From assembly GCF_001436295.1 (NCBI RefSeq), contig NZ_AYYY01000025.1:124001-188000 (forward strand): DNA of 64,000 nucleotides. The letters are read 5' to 3'. This stretch comes from Paucilactobacillus vaccinostercus DSM 20634. GTDB taxonomy: Bacteria; Bacillota; Bacilli; Lactobacillales; Lactobacillaceae. A program made the translations under genes and the position numbers. The notes beneath the pieces are model-generated. The model did not search any database. It was given only the letters and a program-made list of their open reading frames with translations, and was not told where the DNA came from. This document shows, one piece after another, positions 43,966 to 53,824 of the stretch (within the stretch, counting starts at the first letter, position 1; every line of letters starts with the position of its first letter).

Positions 43966-46893
43966 TTGAAACATCTGCTCCACCCGAACCGGGGACTTAT
44001 TTGGGCCGGTACCATCAGTGTCCTGATCCTGTTCGGGGTCTTAATTGTGGCCTCTGGTACATTCAGCCAGCTCCCCTACATGACCAGTGGCGCCTTTTGG
44101 GGCGTCTGGATACTGAAAAACATGGCGCTCATCGCCAGTCTCAGTATTCCAGTGGTCTTGGGAATGACATCCCCCAACGCACAACGACGACCTACCAAAG
44201 CAATCGGCATTCTCCTAGGATTCTGGATTCTAGTTATCCTGATAAAAGCGATAATGCCCGCCGTGCCAAATGGCGCTGCCAGCAGCTACCTGATTAAAAA
44301 ATGTGGTCCGATGCTGCTTTGTTACCTCGGGCTCCTCTTCTTCGGTCCCCAACTCAGCCAACGCTTGTACCGCCTCTCTCTTTCCCAACTACGGCATCTG
44401 ACTGGTGGGTTCACTGGTATCTACCTTCTTGCCAGTCTCACCACCGGGACTGACTGGCTCGGCATTGGTACCGGTCAAACGATCGTCATGTTTGGTTACC
44501 TATTTTTACTGGGACACTGGCTATTACGTGACCCGCTGTTATTACGTCTTCATCAGCTTTTGCTGGTGCTCGGAACTATCTTCAGCCTCGGTATTGCCCT
44601 TTTAATCTCGTGGTTCATGACCAACCGGGTTGCCTACGATCCCCACCACGGCCTCACTACTTCACAACACTACCTAGACGCCATCAGTTGGAACCAGCCC
44701 GTGATGATCATGGGGCTCGTCGGTATTTTAATCATTTTCAGACAGACACATCGGTTACCCCGTCAATTGTCGGTCATTGCTCAGAGCCTCCTTGGTACCA
44801 GCATTCTATGGCTGATAACCCCACAACTCTGCCAGGCGGGACTCACTGCGGTCTTTCGCTGGTCTCGTCAATTGCCAGTCCTCGGTCAGCTGAGTTTACT
44901 ATTATTAATCGCCATTTTCCTGACCGGCATGTTAGCTGGTATCATTGGCGGCATCCTAACCCTCATTCAGCAAAGTCCCAAGACCGCCATTAACTGGCAC
45001 GCCCTTTTGCTGCGCCTAACCGTTCATGCTTGGCGCACTTGGCTTTTGGTCGGTGTGACGTGGCTCATTACCGTGATCTCCATTTGGCACCTCTGGAATT
45101 GGCGTCTTAATATGATTCAATGGGTCATTTTACATCGTGAACTCATCATCTTTATCAACGTCCTGATGGTGTACGCCCTGTTTGCCATCTTAATGGCTAT
45201 TTTTAATCGTTTTTGGTGGTCGGCAATCATCACACTCACCTGCTACACCGTATGGCTGGTAGTCAACGTGATCAAAATTTCGGACCGCAGTGAACCCGTG
45301 TTGCCGGCCGATACGTCGATGGTGACTTCGCTTTCTTCGATTCAAGATCTATTAAAGCTTGTCTCACCGGCCGTGATTGCCGGCGTCTTGATCCTCATAA
45401 TCGCCACCAATTTACTCGCCTGGTGGCTGCAACGTCGTGATCCAAAAATTCGCTGGCGAACACCCCAACGGGTCATCATGATGCTACTCGCCGTGCTATT
45501 ACTCTCCTCATTTCGCTTCGCCAACCATCCCGACTCCATTACCGCTAAAAGTTTGAGTGACGCTGGCGACCGGCCCTATTTTTATTCTCAGCTCCGGGCC
45601 GCCAAGCTTAACGGCACCCTCTTACAGTTCGCTAACAACATTGACGTGACCATCATGCATCAACCGCAGGGGTACTCTAAGATCACCATGCGCCGATTAG
45701 AAAAACGGTATCAACACACAGCCGCTCAAGTAAACGCACACCGTCGCTATGCGAGCATGGCTCACCAAAGCGTTATTTTCGTACTGAGTGAAAGCTTTGC
45801 TGATCCGAAAGACGTTCCTAACCTCCACGTTCAGGGTGATCCGTTACCGTATCTGCACCAACTTGAGAAAACGACGACCTCTGGCAAAATGATTAGTTCA
45901 GGGTATGGTGGGGGCACGGCTAACATGGAATACCAGGCGTTGACGGGCCTATCGCTGACTAACTTCTCGCCCACACTACCAACCCCCTATTCACAACTCG
46001 TCCCCTATCAAAAACAGACCTTCGCGATTTCGGATCTCTTTAACTACCGCGTCGCCATTCACCCTTTTACGGCGAACCTCTACAACCGCAAACAAGTGTA
46101 TCAAAAACTCGGGTTCAACCAGTTTTACCATCTAGAAGGGGGCAATCATCTGAGCTACACGGCCAAGATTCAGCATAGTCCCTACATCTCAGATGCTTCG
46201 GCCTATTCGCAGACCATCAAGCAACTGAAAAGTCATGCAGGTGGCCAGTTCATTAACCTCGTCACCATGCAAAATCATATGCCGTTTGACAACTACTACG
46301 ATCACGATGACTATCCCGTTTCCGGTACGGCCTATCTGGATGCCCAGCATAAACGTAACATTGAAAACTATATTCAGGGTATCCACTATACCGACACGGC
46401 ACTAAAACAGTTCAATCATGAACTAGACCAGATCCATAAACCGGTGACCGTCGTTTGGTATGGCGATCATCTACCGGGAATTTACAATGGTGATAGTATG
46501 CAGCAGTATGGGATTGCGCTCCATGCTACCGACTATTTGATTTACGGTAACCGCTACAGTCCCGCCCATCATGTCCAACTGAGTAAGCATCGTGTGGTGA
46601 CACCTAACGACTTCGCCGCCATGCTGCTGGCGCAAATGAACGTGAAGGTCTCGCCCTATTACGCCCTCCTCACCAAAGTCTACGAAGATCTGCCGGCAAT
46701 GGCTTTAAACTCGTTTGACGGGGCCGCCAATAATACCGCCAATGGGAGTTCAGAGATGGTCGACGACAACGGTCAGCTCGTTTCACACCTCACTAAACAT
46801 CAAAAACAGTTGCTTCACGACTATCGACTAGTACAATATGACTTAACAGCGGGGAAAGGTTACCTCGCTTCGCATGCATTTATGGATCGTTAA
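43966..46893 (+). CDS. LTA synthase-like sulfatase-fold protein with extended membrane domain
   Basis: 975 residues. About 14-15 hydrophobic helices fill residues 10-530, far more than the five of LtaS. The extracellular sulfatase-like domain follows: SVIFVLSESFADP (metal Glu), GGGTANMEYQALTG (candidate nucleophile Thr), and VVWYGDHLPGI (metal Asp-His). It probably transfers glycerol phosphate or a similar group to an envelope polymer. Start TTG at 43966 with AAGGTGATC upstream; the GTG at 43957 overlaps that site. ogt follows by 27 bp. Confidence 0.82.
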   Translation: MKHLLHPNRGLIWAGTISVLILFGVLIVASGTFSQLPYMTSGAFWGVWILKNMALIASLSIPVVLGMTSPNAQRRPTKAIGILLGFWILVILIKAIMPAVPNGAASSYLIKKCGPMLLCYLGLLFFGPQLSQRLYRLSLSQLRHLTGGFTGIYLLASLTTGTDWLGIGTGQTIVMFGYLFLLGHWLLRDPLLLRLHQLLLVLGTIFSLGIALLISWFMTNRVAYDPHHGLTTSQHYLDAISWNQPVMIMGLVGILIIFRQTHRLPRQLSVIAQSLLGTSILWLITPQLCQAGLTAVFRWSRQLPVLGQLSLLLLIAIFLTGMLAGIIGGILTLIQQSPKTAINWHALLLRLTVHAWRTWLLVGVTWLITVISIWHLWNWRLNMIQWVILHRELIIFINVLMVYALFAILMAIFNRFWWSAIITLTCYTVWLVVNVIKISDRSEPVLPADTSMVTSLSSIQDLLKLVSPAVIAGVLILIIATNLLAWWLQRRDPKIRWRTPQRVIMMLLAVLLLSSFRFANHPDSITAKSLSDAGDRPYFYSQLRAAKLNGTLLQFANNIDVTIMHQPQGYSKITMRRLEKRYQHTAAQVNAHRRYASMAHQSVIFVLSESFADPKDVPNLHVQGDPLPYLHQLEKTTTSGKMISSGYGGGTANMEYQALTGLSLTNFSPTLPTPYSQLVPYQKQTFAISDLFNYRVAIHPFTANLYNRKQVYQKLGFNQFYHLEGGNHLSYTAKIQHSPYISDASAYSQTIKQLKSHAGGQFINLVTMQNHMPFDNYYDHDDYPVSGTAYLDAQHKRNIENYIQGIHYTDTALKQFNHELDQIHKPVTVVWYGDHLPGIYNGDSMQQYGIALHATDYLIYGNRYSPAHHVQLSKHRVVTPNDFAAMLLAQMNVKVSPYYALLTKVYEDLPAMALNSFDGAANNTANGSSEMVDDNGQLVSHLTKHQKQLLHDYRLVQYDLTAGKGYLASHAFMDR

Positions 46894-46919
46894 CTTGTTT
46901 TGTCAATTGGAGGCCGCTC

Positions 46920-47420
46920 ATGAACTATCAAACACAATATGTATCACCACTCGGAATCATCACCATCCTGACCGATGACCAGGCAATTCTTGGTCTCTGG
47001 TTTGAAAATCAAAAGCACTTCGGCGCTAAGTATGGGCTTGACCAGATTCCAACTGCAGCGACACCGCTCCACACTCAGGCTACTGCCTGGCTTGATCGGT
47101 ACTTTGCCGGACAACACCCAGATCCTCGCGACCTGCCACTTGCACCGGCGGGGACGCCCTTTCAGCAGCAGGTCTTTACCATTTTACAAACCATCCCCTA
47201 TGGTCAAACCTACACCTACCAACAAATTGCCGATCGCATCAGTGCCACTGACCATCACACGGCCCCCCGAGCCGTCGGCGGTGCGGTCGGCCACAACCCA
47301 ATCTCGATTATTATTCCGTGTCATCGGGTCGTCGGCAGCGACGGTAATTTAACTGGGTATGCCGGTGGGATTGACCGCAAAATCTGGCTTCTGCATCATG
47401 AGTCTGCCCTGCTCGCGTAG
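46920..47420 (+). CDS. ogt: Methylated-DNA-protein-cysteine methyltransferase
   Basis: 166 residues. The suicide active site reads IIPCHRVVGSDGNLTGYAGG, with the alkyl-accepting Cys in PCHRV. The helix-turn-helix YGQTYTYQQIADRI and the arginine finger region APRAVGGAVGHNP are intact. It repairs O6-alkylguanine. GGAGG precedes the ATG. It lies 27 bp after the LTA-synthase-like gene and probably shares its transcript. Confidence 0.95.
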   Translation: MNYQTQYVSPLGIITILTDDQAILGLWFENQKHFGAKYGLDQIPTAATPLHTQATAWLDRYFAGQHPDPRDLPLAPAGTPFQQQVFTILQTIPYGQTYTYQQIADRISATDHHTAPRAVGGAVGHNPISIIIPCHRVVGSDGNLTGYAGGIDRKIWLLHHESALLA

Positions 47421-47466
47421 GTTTTATGACAAACATGTTAAATTCTGACGCCTTGAGAAATAATAG

Positions 47467-47494
47467 TTAACAATACGAAATAGTAGCGTATAAT
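47467..47494 (+). promoter_or_regulatory. Orphan promoter between ogt and recQ
   Basis: -35 TTAACA (47467-47472), 16 bp spacer, perfect -10 TATAAT (47489-47494), with no ORF downstream before a terminator. Confidence 0.65.
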
Positions 47495-47500
47495 TACTAA

Positions 47501-47563
47501 TCGTGATAATGTTTTATCACTTCTGTGTTGACGCCCTCCTGCTGATGGGGCGTCTTTTTTTTG
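47501..47563 (+). ncRNA. Candidate small RNA of about 62 nt
   Basis: Predicted to start about 47501 from the orphan promoter. Hairpin 1 is GTGATAA-TGTT-TTATCAC (47503-47520), a perfect 7 bp stem with a tetraloop. Hairpin 2 is the terminator GACGCCC / GGGCGTC with loop TCCTGCTGATG and a T8 tail (47530-47563). The CCTCC at the loop edge could pair with ribosome sites, as in Gram-positive regulatory RNAs. It could instead be only the 3' end of the ogt transcript. Confidence 0.5.
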
Positions 47564-47568
47564 GACAA

Positions 47569-47604
47569 AAATAGGCGATCTCGATTTAAGATCGCCTATT
47601 TTGA
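47569..47604. terminator. Terminator of recQ
   Basis: AAAATAGGCGATCT / AGATCGCCTATTTT perfect 14 bp stem; works for recQ from the right. Confidence 0.85.
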
Positions 47605-49362
47605 TTAAACTTCATCTTCGTGTTCAATCAAAATACTAAGAAACTGTTCGCCATACTTTTCAATTTTACTTTCGCCGATCCCGTGGACTGACAACATCTC
47701 ATCAAGCGTTGTCGGCATCGTTGTACAAAGTTCACGGAGTGTTCGGTCAGAAAAAATCACAAATGGTGGCACGCCCTGTGATTCGGCCAACTCACGGCGC
47801 ACCTGCCGGAGCTGTTCGAAAAGTTCATCATTAACCGGCAAAGATTGTTTGGCCTGCACGGCCGCCTTCCGGAAAACCTGCTGTTGCCCCCGTAAAACAT
47901 CAATTCCCGCGGCCGACACTTTGAGGACCGGGTATTGACCACCATCGGCCACTAAATAATTGGAAGCCGTTAAAAAATCAATCAGTTCTGATACCTTTTT
48001 TTGTGAGTCGTTTTTCATCAAACCATATGTTGATAACCGATCAAACTGAAACTGCTTGACCCGTTCCACGCGTGAGCCTGTCAAAACTTGGGCAATCAAA
48101 GTCTTACCGAAACGCTCACCCATTCGTTTGACACACGATAGCACCTGCTGCGCCGCAACGGTAATATCTTGTGACTCGCGCTCATCCAAACAGTTACTAC
48201 ACTGACCACAAGCCGGTGCCTGCTCCCCGAAATAATTAAGAATATATTGCTGCAAACACTGCGGTGTATTGGCGTACTGCGCCATTAATTGAAGTTTATC
48301 GTACTCACGAGCCTTGGTCGCATCATCCATCTCGGATTGGTCAATAAAGAACCGCTGAATTTGCACATCGTTGAGCTTAAATAGCAGAATTGCTTCGCTC
48401 GGTAACCCATCACGGCCAGCCCGCCCGGCCTCTTGATAATACGCCTCCAAGCTACCGGGAATTTGGTCGTGAATGACAAACCGAACATTACTCTTATCGA
48501 TTCCCATGCCAAACGCGTTGGTTGCCACCATCACGGGTAGCCGATCAAACAAAAAATCATCCTGATTCATTTGGCGTTCCTGCTTTGACAACCCGCCATG
48601 ATACATGGTGACTGGAACGCCCTGCTTATCCAGCATCAGTGTCAGGCGCTCCACCTCCTTGCGGGTACTAGCGTAGATAATCCCCGACTGTTCCGTATTC
48701 ATCTTGAGGTAGTCCAGCAAAAATCGATCGCTATCCTGATCCTTCACCACTTTAAAAGACAGATTTTCCCGAGCAAACCCCGTCTTAACCTCTCGTTGCA
48801 GATCCAAGCGTTGCATAATGTCAGCTGCCACTTTAGGGGTTGCGGTTGCGGTCAACGCCACAATCGTGGGGTGTGACGGCAACTGCTTGATAATCTCCGT
48901 TAGCCGTAAATAGCTCGGCCGAAAATCATGGCCCCATTGTGAGATACAGTGCGCTTCGTCAATCGCCACCAGCGAGACCGGTAACTGGGCAAGTCGCTCA
49001 AAGTAGCCGGAGTCCAACCGTTCAGGCGATACGTACAGTAATTTAACTTCCTGTCGTTCAACTTGCGCCAGACGCGTCGCAATCTCCGGATAATCCAGTG
49101 TACTGTTAATAAACGTCGCCGGAATATCATTTTCATTGAGTGCGTCGACTTGATCCTTCATTAATGAAATCAACGGGGAAATGACTAACGTAATCCCGTC
49201 TTCAAGCAGTGCCGGCACTTGATAGCAAATTGATTTACCACCACCAGTTGGCATAATCGCCAACACATTTTGCCGTTCTAAAATCGTATTAATAATGTCT
49301 TCTTGTCCGGCACGAAAGGTATCGTAACCAAATTTACTTTTCAAGATTGTTTGAGGCGTCAT
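47605..49362 (-). CDS. recQ: ATP-dependent DNA helicase RecQ
   Basis: 585 residues. Helicase motifs: Walker A MPTGGGKSICYQ near residue 37, DEAH box DEAHCISQWGHDFRP, ATAT, then GIIYAST, AFGMGIDKSNVRFV and QEAGRAGRDG. A zinc-binding cluster (C-x-QCSNC) and a C-terminal HRDC domain (about 510-585) complete the RecQ layout. It unwinds 3'-5' in recombination and fork repair. A typical length and an intact gene, monocistronic. Confidence 0.95.
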   Translation of the reverse strand: MTPQTILKSKFGYDTFRAGQEDIINTILERQNVLAIMPTGGGKSICYQVPALLEDGITLVISPLISLMKDQVDALNENDIPATFINSTLDYPEIATRLAQVERQEVKLLYVSPERLDSGYFERLAQLPVSLVAIDEAHCISQWGHDFRPSYLRLTEIIKQLPSHPTIVALTATATPKVAADIMQRLDLQREVKTGFARENLSFKVVKDQDSDRFLLDYLKMNTEQSGIIYASTRKEVERLTLMLDKQGVPVTMYHGGLSKQERQMNQDDFLFDRLPVMVATNAFGMGIDKSNVRFVIHDQIPGSLEAYYQEAGRAGRDGLPSEAILLFKLNDVQIQRFFIDQSEMDDATKAREYDKLQLMAQYANTPQCLQQYILNYFGEQAPACGQCSNCLDERESQDITVAAQQVLSCVKRMGERFGKTLIAQVLTGSRVERVKQFQFDRLSTYGLMKNDSQKKVSELIDFLTASNYLVADGGQYPVLKVSAAGIDVLRGQQQVFRKAAVQAKQSLPVNDELFEQLRQVRRELAESQGVPPFVIFSDRTLRELCTTMPTTLDEMLSVHGIGESKIEKYGEQFLSILIEHEDEV

Positions 49363-49445
49363 TTTCTCATTCCTTTATTTGATAGTCCGTCCTCTATATT
49401 AGATGATCTGTGGTCAAATTGCGAATCACCTACCACTTAAATACG

Positions 49446-49473
49446 CAAAAAGTCCGCCAGAATCGGCGGACAA
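49446..49473 (-). terminator. Terminator of the DUF2798-like gene
   Basis: GTCCGCC / GGCGGAC stem followed on the reverse strand by TTTTTGCG. Confidence 0.88.
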
Positions 49474-49500
49474 TTAGTCATTGACACTATTAATTTATTT

Positions 49501-49956
49501 TTAAGCGGGCACCACTTTTAACATGATGCGCATAGCCAAGGGCTTTACCAAAATTCCACGCACGATGTAGGCTAAAATAAACGAACGCGCCCAGGTCATC
49601 AGTAGCCCCGTCACGCCAATTGCTGGCAACTGACCGGCTGTCAGTAGGCCCCAAGTACACATGCTGAAACACATGATCACAATCATCGTCCAGCCTCGAA
49701 TTTGACTACTCTTTTTAAGAAGTGCCTGACCTGTGAGTCCCACGGTAGCACGGCTAATCAGCCAGTTCGTTATGTTACTAGCCACCATCAAATTATAGAT
49801 AAAGGCCACGACGATCGTCTGAACCCACCACCCGAAAAACGCGTGGAAGGCGCTCGTGGTCCACCCCATCGCAAACAAATTACCGATTAGGCTCATGATG
49901 GACCCCATTCCGAGGCACATTTCAGCCGTTAAAAATAAGCGTTGTTTCGTTGACAT
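49501..49956 (-). CDS. DUF2798-like integral membrane protein
   Basis: 151 residues with four membrane helices arranged as two repeats. Each repeat has the small-residue helix pair seen in DUF2798 (GMGSIMSLIGNL..FFGWWVQTIVVAFIYN and SMCTWGLLTAG..WARSFILAYIVR). Function unknown. Its upstream gap holds the palindrome TGTCAGCTGACA (50021-50032). Monocistronic, between recQ and degV. Confidence 0.6.
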   Translation of the reverse strand: MSTKQRLFLTAEMCLGMGSIMSLIGNLFAMGWTTSAFHAFFGWWVQTIVVAFIYNLMVASNITNWLISRATVGLTGQALLKKSSQIRGWTMIVIMCFSMCTWGLLTAGQLPAIGVTGLLMTWARSFILAYIVRGILVKPLAMRIMLKVVPA

Positions 49957-50126
49957 TGTAATCCCATCCTTTAACAGAGTTTGATCACTACGCCAACTAC
50001 CGTCTTCAAAACGGACACACTGTCAGCTGACATCGATCAAAAATCGTCGGTATCGTTCAAGCCTATTGATAGTGTGCGCATGATAGTCATTAGTTTAGTC
50101 CTAATTTGCCCCCCAAAGCAAGTTTT

Positions 50127-50984
50127 TTAGGCTTCTATTTGAACCCCCACACCAATGAGGCCGGGCCCGGTGTGCACGCCTAACGACGGTGAAATATCAC
50201 CTTGATAATCCACTGCATGCCCCGTTTGTTCCTGCAACGCTGCCGATACTTGCGCCAACAACGCTGGATTCTGACCATGAGCCACGGCGATCCGTCCCCG
50301 CTGTCCCGCAAAATCACCGGCCACTAGGGCCACCATTTTAGCAACAGCTTTATTTTCTGAGCGTGACTTGGTGATCGGATAGTAAATTCCTTCCGGATCA
50401 CACGAAATCACTGGTTTAATTTTCAAGGCACTGCCGACGAGGCCAGATACTCGGCCAATCCGGCCTCCCGCTCGTAAATACTTCAATGTGGGGATGTAGA
50501 AATAAACGTGACTCTTGGCAATCGATGCCGTCACCTTAGCCACAACCGTTTCAAATGAGTGGCCCTGATTAATCAGCTCACTCGCATAAACGGCCTGCAA
50601 GCCACTGCCAATCCCCACGCTCTTTGTATCCAGCATCACAACCTGATCTGAATCAAACTGCTCCGCTGCGAGTCGAAAGGTCTGATGAGTCGCCGATAGA
50701 CCACTCGAAATGGTGATTCCTAAAATTTTGGTGAACCCTTCATCCAATAGACCTTGAACGGCAGTCGTAACTTGTTCAGGGGCTGGACTCGCCGTTAGCG
50801 GCAGTGCCGAAACCGTCTGTAGCCGGGTATAAAACTCATCGGGCGTTAAGTTCACCCGATCTTGATAGTCTTGGCCTTCGATCGTTACAGTTAATGGGAC
50901 AATGCGGATATTATCATTGGCATCAACAACTGCTTGTGGGACATCTGATCCTGAATCAACGAGAATCGCAATTTTTTCCGTCAT
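50127..50984 (-). CDS. DegV family fatty-acid-binding protein
   Basis: 285 residues. DegV signature: ILVDSGSDVP at the N-terminus, DYQDRVNLTPDEFYTRL, TISSGLSATHQTF and the C-terminal HTGPGLIGVGV. These bind a fatty acid in a deep pocket; FakB-type members feed the fatty acid kinase FakA. No fakA lies nearby, so a FakB role is possible but not shown. Intact, single gene. Confidence 0.92.
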   Translation of the reverse strand: MTEKIAILVDSGSDVPQAVVDANDNIRIVPLTVTIEGQDYQDRVNLTPDEFYTRLQTVSALPLTASPAPEQVTTAVQGLLDEGFTKILGITISSGLSATHQTFRLAAEQFDSDQVVMLDTKSVGIGSGLQAVYASELINQGHSFETVVAKVTASIAKSHVYFYIPTLKYLRAGGRIGRVSGLVGSALKIKPVISCDPEGIYYPITKSRSENKAVAKMVALVAGDFAGQRGRIAVAHGQNPALLAQVSAALQEQTGHAVDYQGDISPSLGVHTGPGLIGVGVQIEA

Positions 50985-51055
50985 GAGTGCGCTCCAATTC
51001 TATATAATGTTATTGACGATATTATATAGTTTTACAAACTAGATGTAAATAGGCG

Positions 51056-51104
51056 TAACAAAAAAAGAATTCGATTTGTTTCATCGAATTCTTTTTTGTT
51101 ACTT
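51056..51104. terminator. Terminator of pepN
   Basis: AACAAAAAAGAATTCGAT / ATCGAATTCTTTTTTGTT, an 18 bp perfect stem overlapping the pepN stop region. Confidence 0.9.
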
Positions 51105-53633
51105 AATGGTTGCTGCTACGGCCGCATTAACTGCCGCCTGTTCATCTGTAATAAGTTGTACGCGGCTTTCAATCACAGTGATATCCATCGTAATTTCACG
51201 CGTGAGTCCCGGTGTTGCAATCTTCGGCTCGAAGAACGCCTTAAATTCGGCAAGCCGTGCGGCCGTCTTGAAAATTCCGGCGATGACCGTAATGTAAGTG
51301 GTGAATTCCATGTCACCACCCACCGTTTTTTCAAGCCAGCCCCAATCCTTACGAATCCAGTCCCAAGCAGTCTGTTCACCAGCAGGGTTCGCCAAAGTGC
51401 CCCGGAACCAAGCCCGTAAATCTTGGGGTTTAATCGTATTCGGATCCTCAAACTGCTGAATTAGTTTCGTAATCAGTTGGGGGTCCGTTGTGCCAGTCAA
51501 GGCTGCGCAAATGCTAGACTTATAGCTTGCATCACTGGTTTGCCGATACTCATCGAGTAATCGATCAAACAAGGCCGCGGTCCCAAAGTGTTTAACCTCG
51601 TTGGCTAAAATTAGCGTCCGGGTATCGGCTGCTAACGTCGCCAGCTGGTCACGGTTAGCCACAAAGATATCGTGAGCTGCCGCAATTGTCGCCGCATTTT
51701 CGGCGTACAACGATGCTCGTAATACAAACGGCCGCGTTAATTGATCGTCATGCGATTCTCCCGTCTTAGTCGTCCACCCGAGGCGAGCCACTTGTTGGGC
51801 ACTAAGCTGATCAAACAACGTCTGTAACTGGTCTTTTTGCGCCGAATCAGGTACAACAAACTGCTTCAAATCGCCAGCTACCCGATATAGAGCGTCGTTC
51901 ACAATAGTCTCGTGACGCGCCGCAAACTTCGTCAATAGTGGCACAATGGTGGCGTATGAGATTTGACGTCCCTGTGCCAATAAACGCTGGTCCTGAAGTA
52001 GCTGTAACTGCGAAATAGCGTCCAGTTCAGTCACATGTTCTAATAGATCGGCCATCAACGTTTCATCATACTTCACGATAAAGTGTGACTCATTGCCCAG
52101 GTTCAACCGGAATGGCTGTCCTTCACGCGCTCGCAACTGCTGGTAGTCGCCAATCACAATGTGCTTTCCGGTCATAATGCCGGGCACGTCTTGATAGTTA
52201 GCCTTTAATGGAATCTGCCACTGCCGACCAGTATCCTTACCGGTACCAATGAAGAACTGTTGTTGTGACAGCGTCAACTGACCATCCTCGACCGCGGCAG
52301 TGACAACCGGATAGCCAGGTTGTTCCAACCATGATTGCATGATTGTGCCCACATCAATTCCCGACGCCATGGCCAGTGAATTCCATAAATCGGGACCCGT
52401 GGCGTTGCCATATTTATGCAGTTCGAAGTAGTTCTTCAACCCGGTGCGTAGTGCTTGATCCCCGATTAGGGCTCGCACCATGACCAACATCCGTGCACCC
52501 TTAGCATACACGATCGCCCCGTCGAACAACGCATCAATTTCGGCTGGATTTTCGACCTGCACGTGCACGGATTGGACCCCATCGGTTGCGTCACGCTGCA
52601 GGGCAGCCGGTACATCCGACGTCTGGAAAAGTTCCCAAATATGCCAGTCGGGTTCGATTGCATCGATCGCAACATACTCCATCATGTTGGCAAAGCTTTC
52701 GTTTAACCACAGATCGTCCCACCACTTCATCGTGACGAGATCACCGAACCACTGATGCGCTAATTCATGGGCAATCACGGTTGCTACCAATTGCTTCGTA
52801 TCAAAGGCCGTGTTATCTGGATCCAGTAACAGGTATGCTTCACGATAGGTCACTAGCCCCCAGTTTTCCATCGCGCCCGCCGAGAAATCGGGTAACGCGA
52901 GCTGCCAGGAGTGTGGTAGTGGATACGGTGTTTGATAAAAGTCTTCATAAAATTCAATCGAACGTTTGGCAATGTCGAGTGCAAAATCAAGTTCATTCGC
53001 CTTGTGTGCCTTGGTAGCAAACACCCCTACTTGGACGCCACTCTTAGTCGTCGTCAGCTTACTTTGCAAGTCGCCAAAGGCAAATGCAATCAAGTACGTC
53101 GACATTTTAACCGTGGTATCAAAGTAATGAACCCCGTTTTCGGTCCGCACCTCAGGCATATTGCTCAAGATGGTCTCACCGGGATGCTCATCAAATTTAA
53201 TGGCTAAATCAAACGTTGCCTTCGCCTCTGGTTCATCAACACAGGGGAAAGCTTGGCGGGCAAAGTTCGTTTCAAATTGAGTCCCAATAACCTGTTTTTG
53301 AACGCCATCGACTTCGTAGTATGACGGATAAATCCCCATCATGGAATCGGTCAACTTCGCCCGATAGCTAATCGTTAACGTCACACTCCCCGTTTGACCA
53401 AGGTTAATTCGAATTGCATCAGCCTGATTATCGCTGACAAACCGAATGCGTTTCCCGTTGAGTTGCACATAATCCACGAGCAAAGCTTTTTGATGAATGC
53501 TGATTGTTTCCTGCTTTGCATCCCCAGTAATAGTCGTTAGACCACTGATTTGTTTATTTTGGCGGTTAATTTCCAAGTACACATTGTAATGTGTTGGTTG
53601 GAAAGTTTCATAAAAATGTGTCATTTCAGCCAT
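51099..53633 (-). CDS. pepN: Aminopeptidase N, M1 family
   Basis: 844-residue cytosolic zinc metallopeptidase. GAMENWG (substrate binding) and HELAHQWFGD with the third ligand Glu in NESFANMMEY form the active site; the C-terminal ERAP1-like helical domain is complete. It removes N-terminal residues, particularly Lys, Leu and Arg, from peptides, a key step in lactic acid bacterial proteolysis. Length matches PepN of lactobacilli. Confidence 0.96.
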   Translation of the reverse strand: MAEMTHFYETFQPTHYNVYLEINRQNKQISGLTTITGDAKQETISIHQKALLVDYVQLNGKRIRFVSDNQADAIRINLGQTGSVTLTISYRAKLTDSMMGIYPSYYEVDGVQKQVIGTQFETNFARQAFPCVDEPEAKATFDLAIKFDEHPGETILSNMPEVRTENGVHYFDTTVKMSTYLIAFAFGDLQSKLTTTKSGVQVGVFATKAHKANELDFALDIAKRSIEFYEDFYQTPYPLPHSWQLALPDFSAGAMENWGLVTYREAYLLLDPDNTAFDTKQLVATVIAHELAHQWFGDLVTMKWWDDLWLNESFANMMEYVAIDAIEPDWHIWELFQTSDVPAALQRDATDGVQSVHVQVENPAEIDALFDGAIVYAKGARMLVMVRALIGDQALRTGLKNYFELHKYGNATGPDLWNSLAMASGIDVGTIMQSWLEQPGYPVVTAAVEDGQLTLSQQQFFIGTGKDTGRQWQIPLKANYQDVPGIMTGKHIVIGDYQQLRAREGQPFRLNLGNESHFIVKYDETLMADLLEHVTELDAISQLQLLQDQRLLAQGRQISYATIVPLLTKFAARHETIVNDALYRVAGDLKQFVVPDSAQKDQLQTLFDQLSAQQVARLGWTTKTGESHDDQLTRPFVLRASLYAENAATIAAAHDIFVANRDQLATLAADTRTLILANEVKHFGTAALFDRLLDEYRQTSDASYKSSICAALTGTTDPQLITKLIQQFEDPNTIKPQDLRAWFRGTLANPAGEQTAWDWIRKDWGWLEKTVGGDMEFTTYITVIAGIFKTAARLAEFKAFFEPKIATPGLTREITMDITVIESRVQLITDEQAAVNAAVAATIK

Positions 53634-53824
53634 ATTTGATCCCCCAGTTAATTTAGAATACGTCCATTATACGCCAACGCTCGGTTTAAGTCTGAGGATT
53701 GCGCTCGATATTGAATAGAAATCAGTTGAACCGATTAAGTGACTTAATCTGCTCTCAAGCAATCGATAACTTTCAGGTTTGCGTTATACTAACATTAACG
53801 AAATCTTGGGGAGGATTACTTTTT

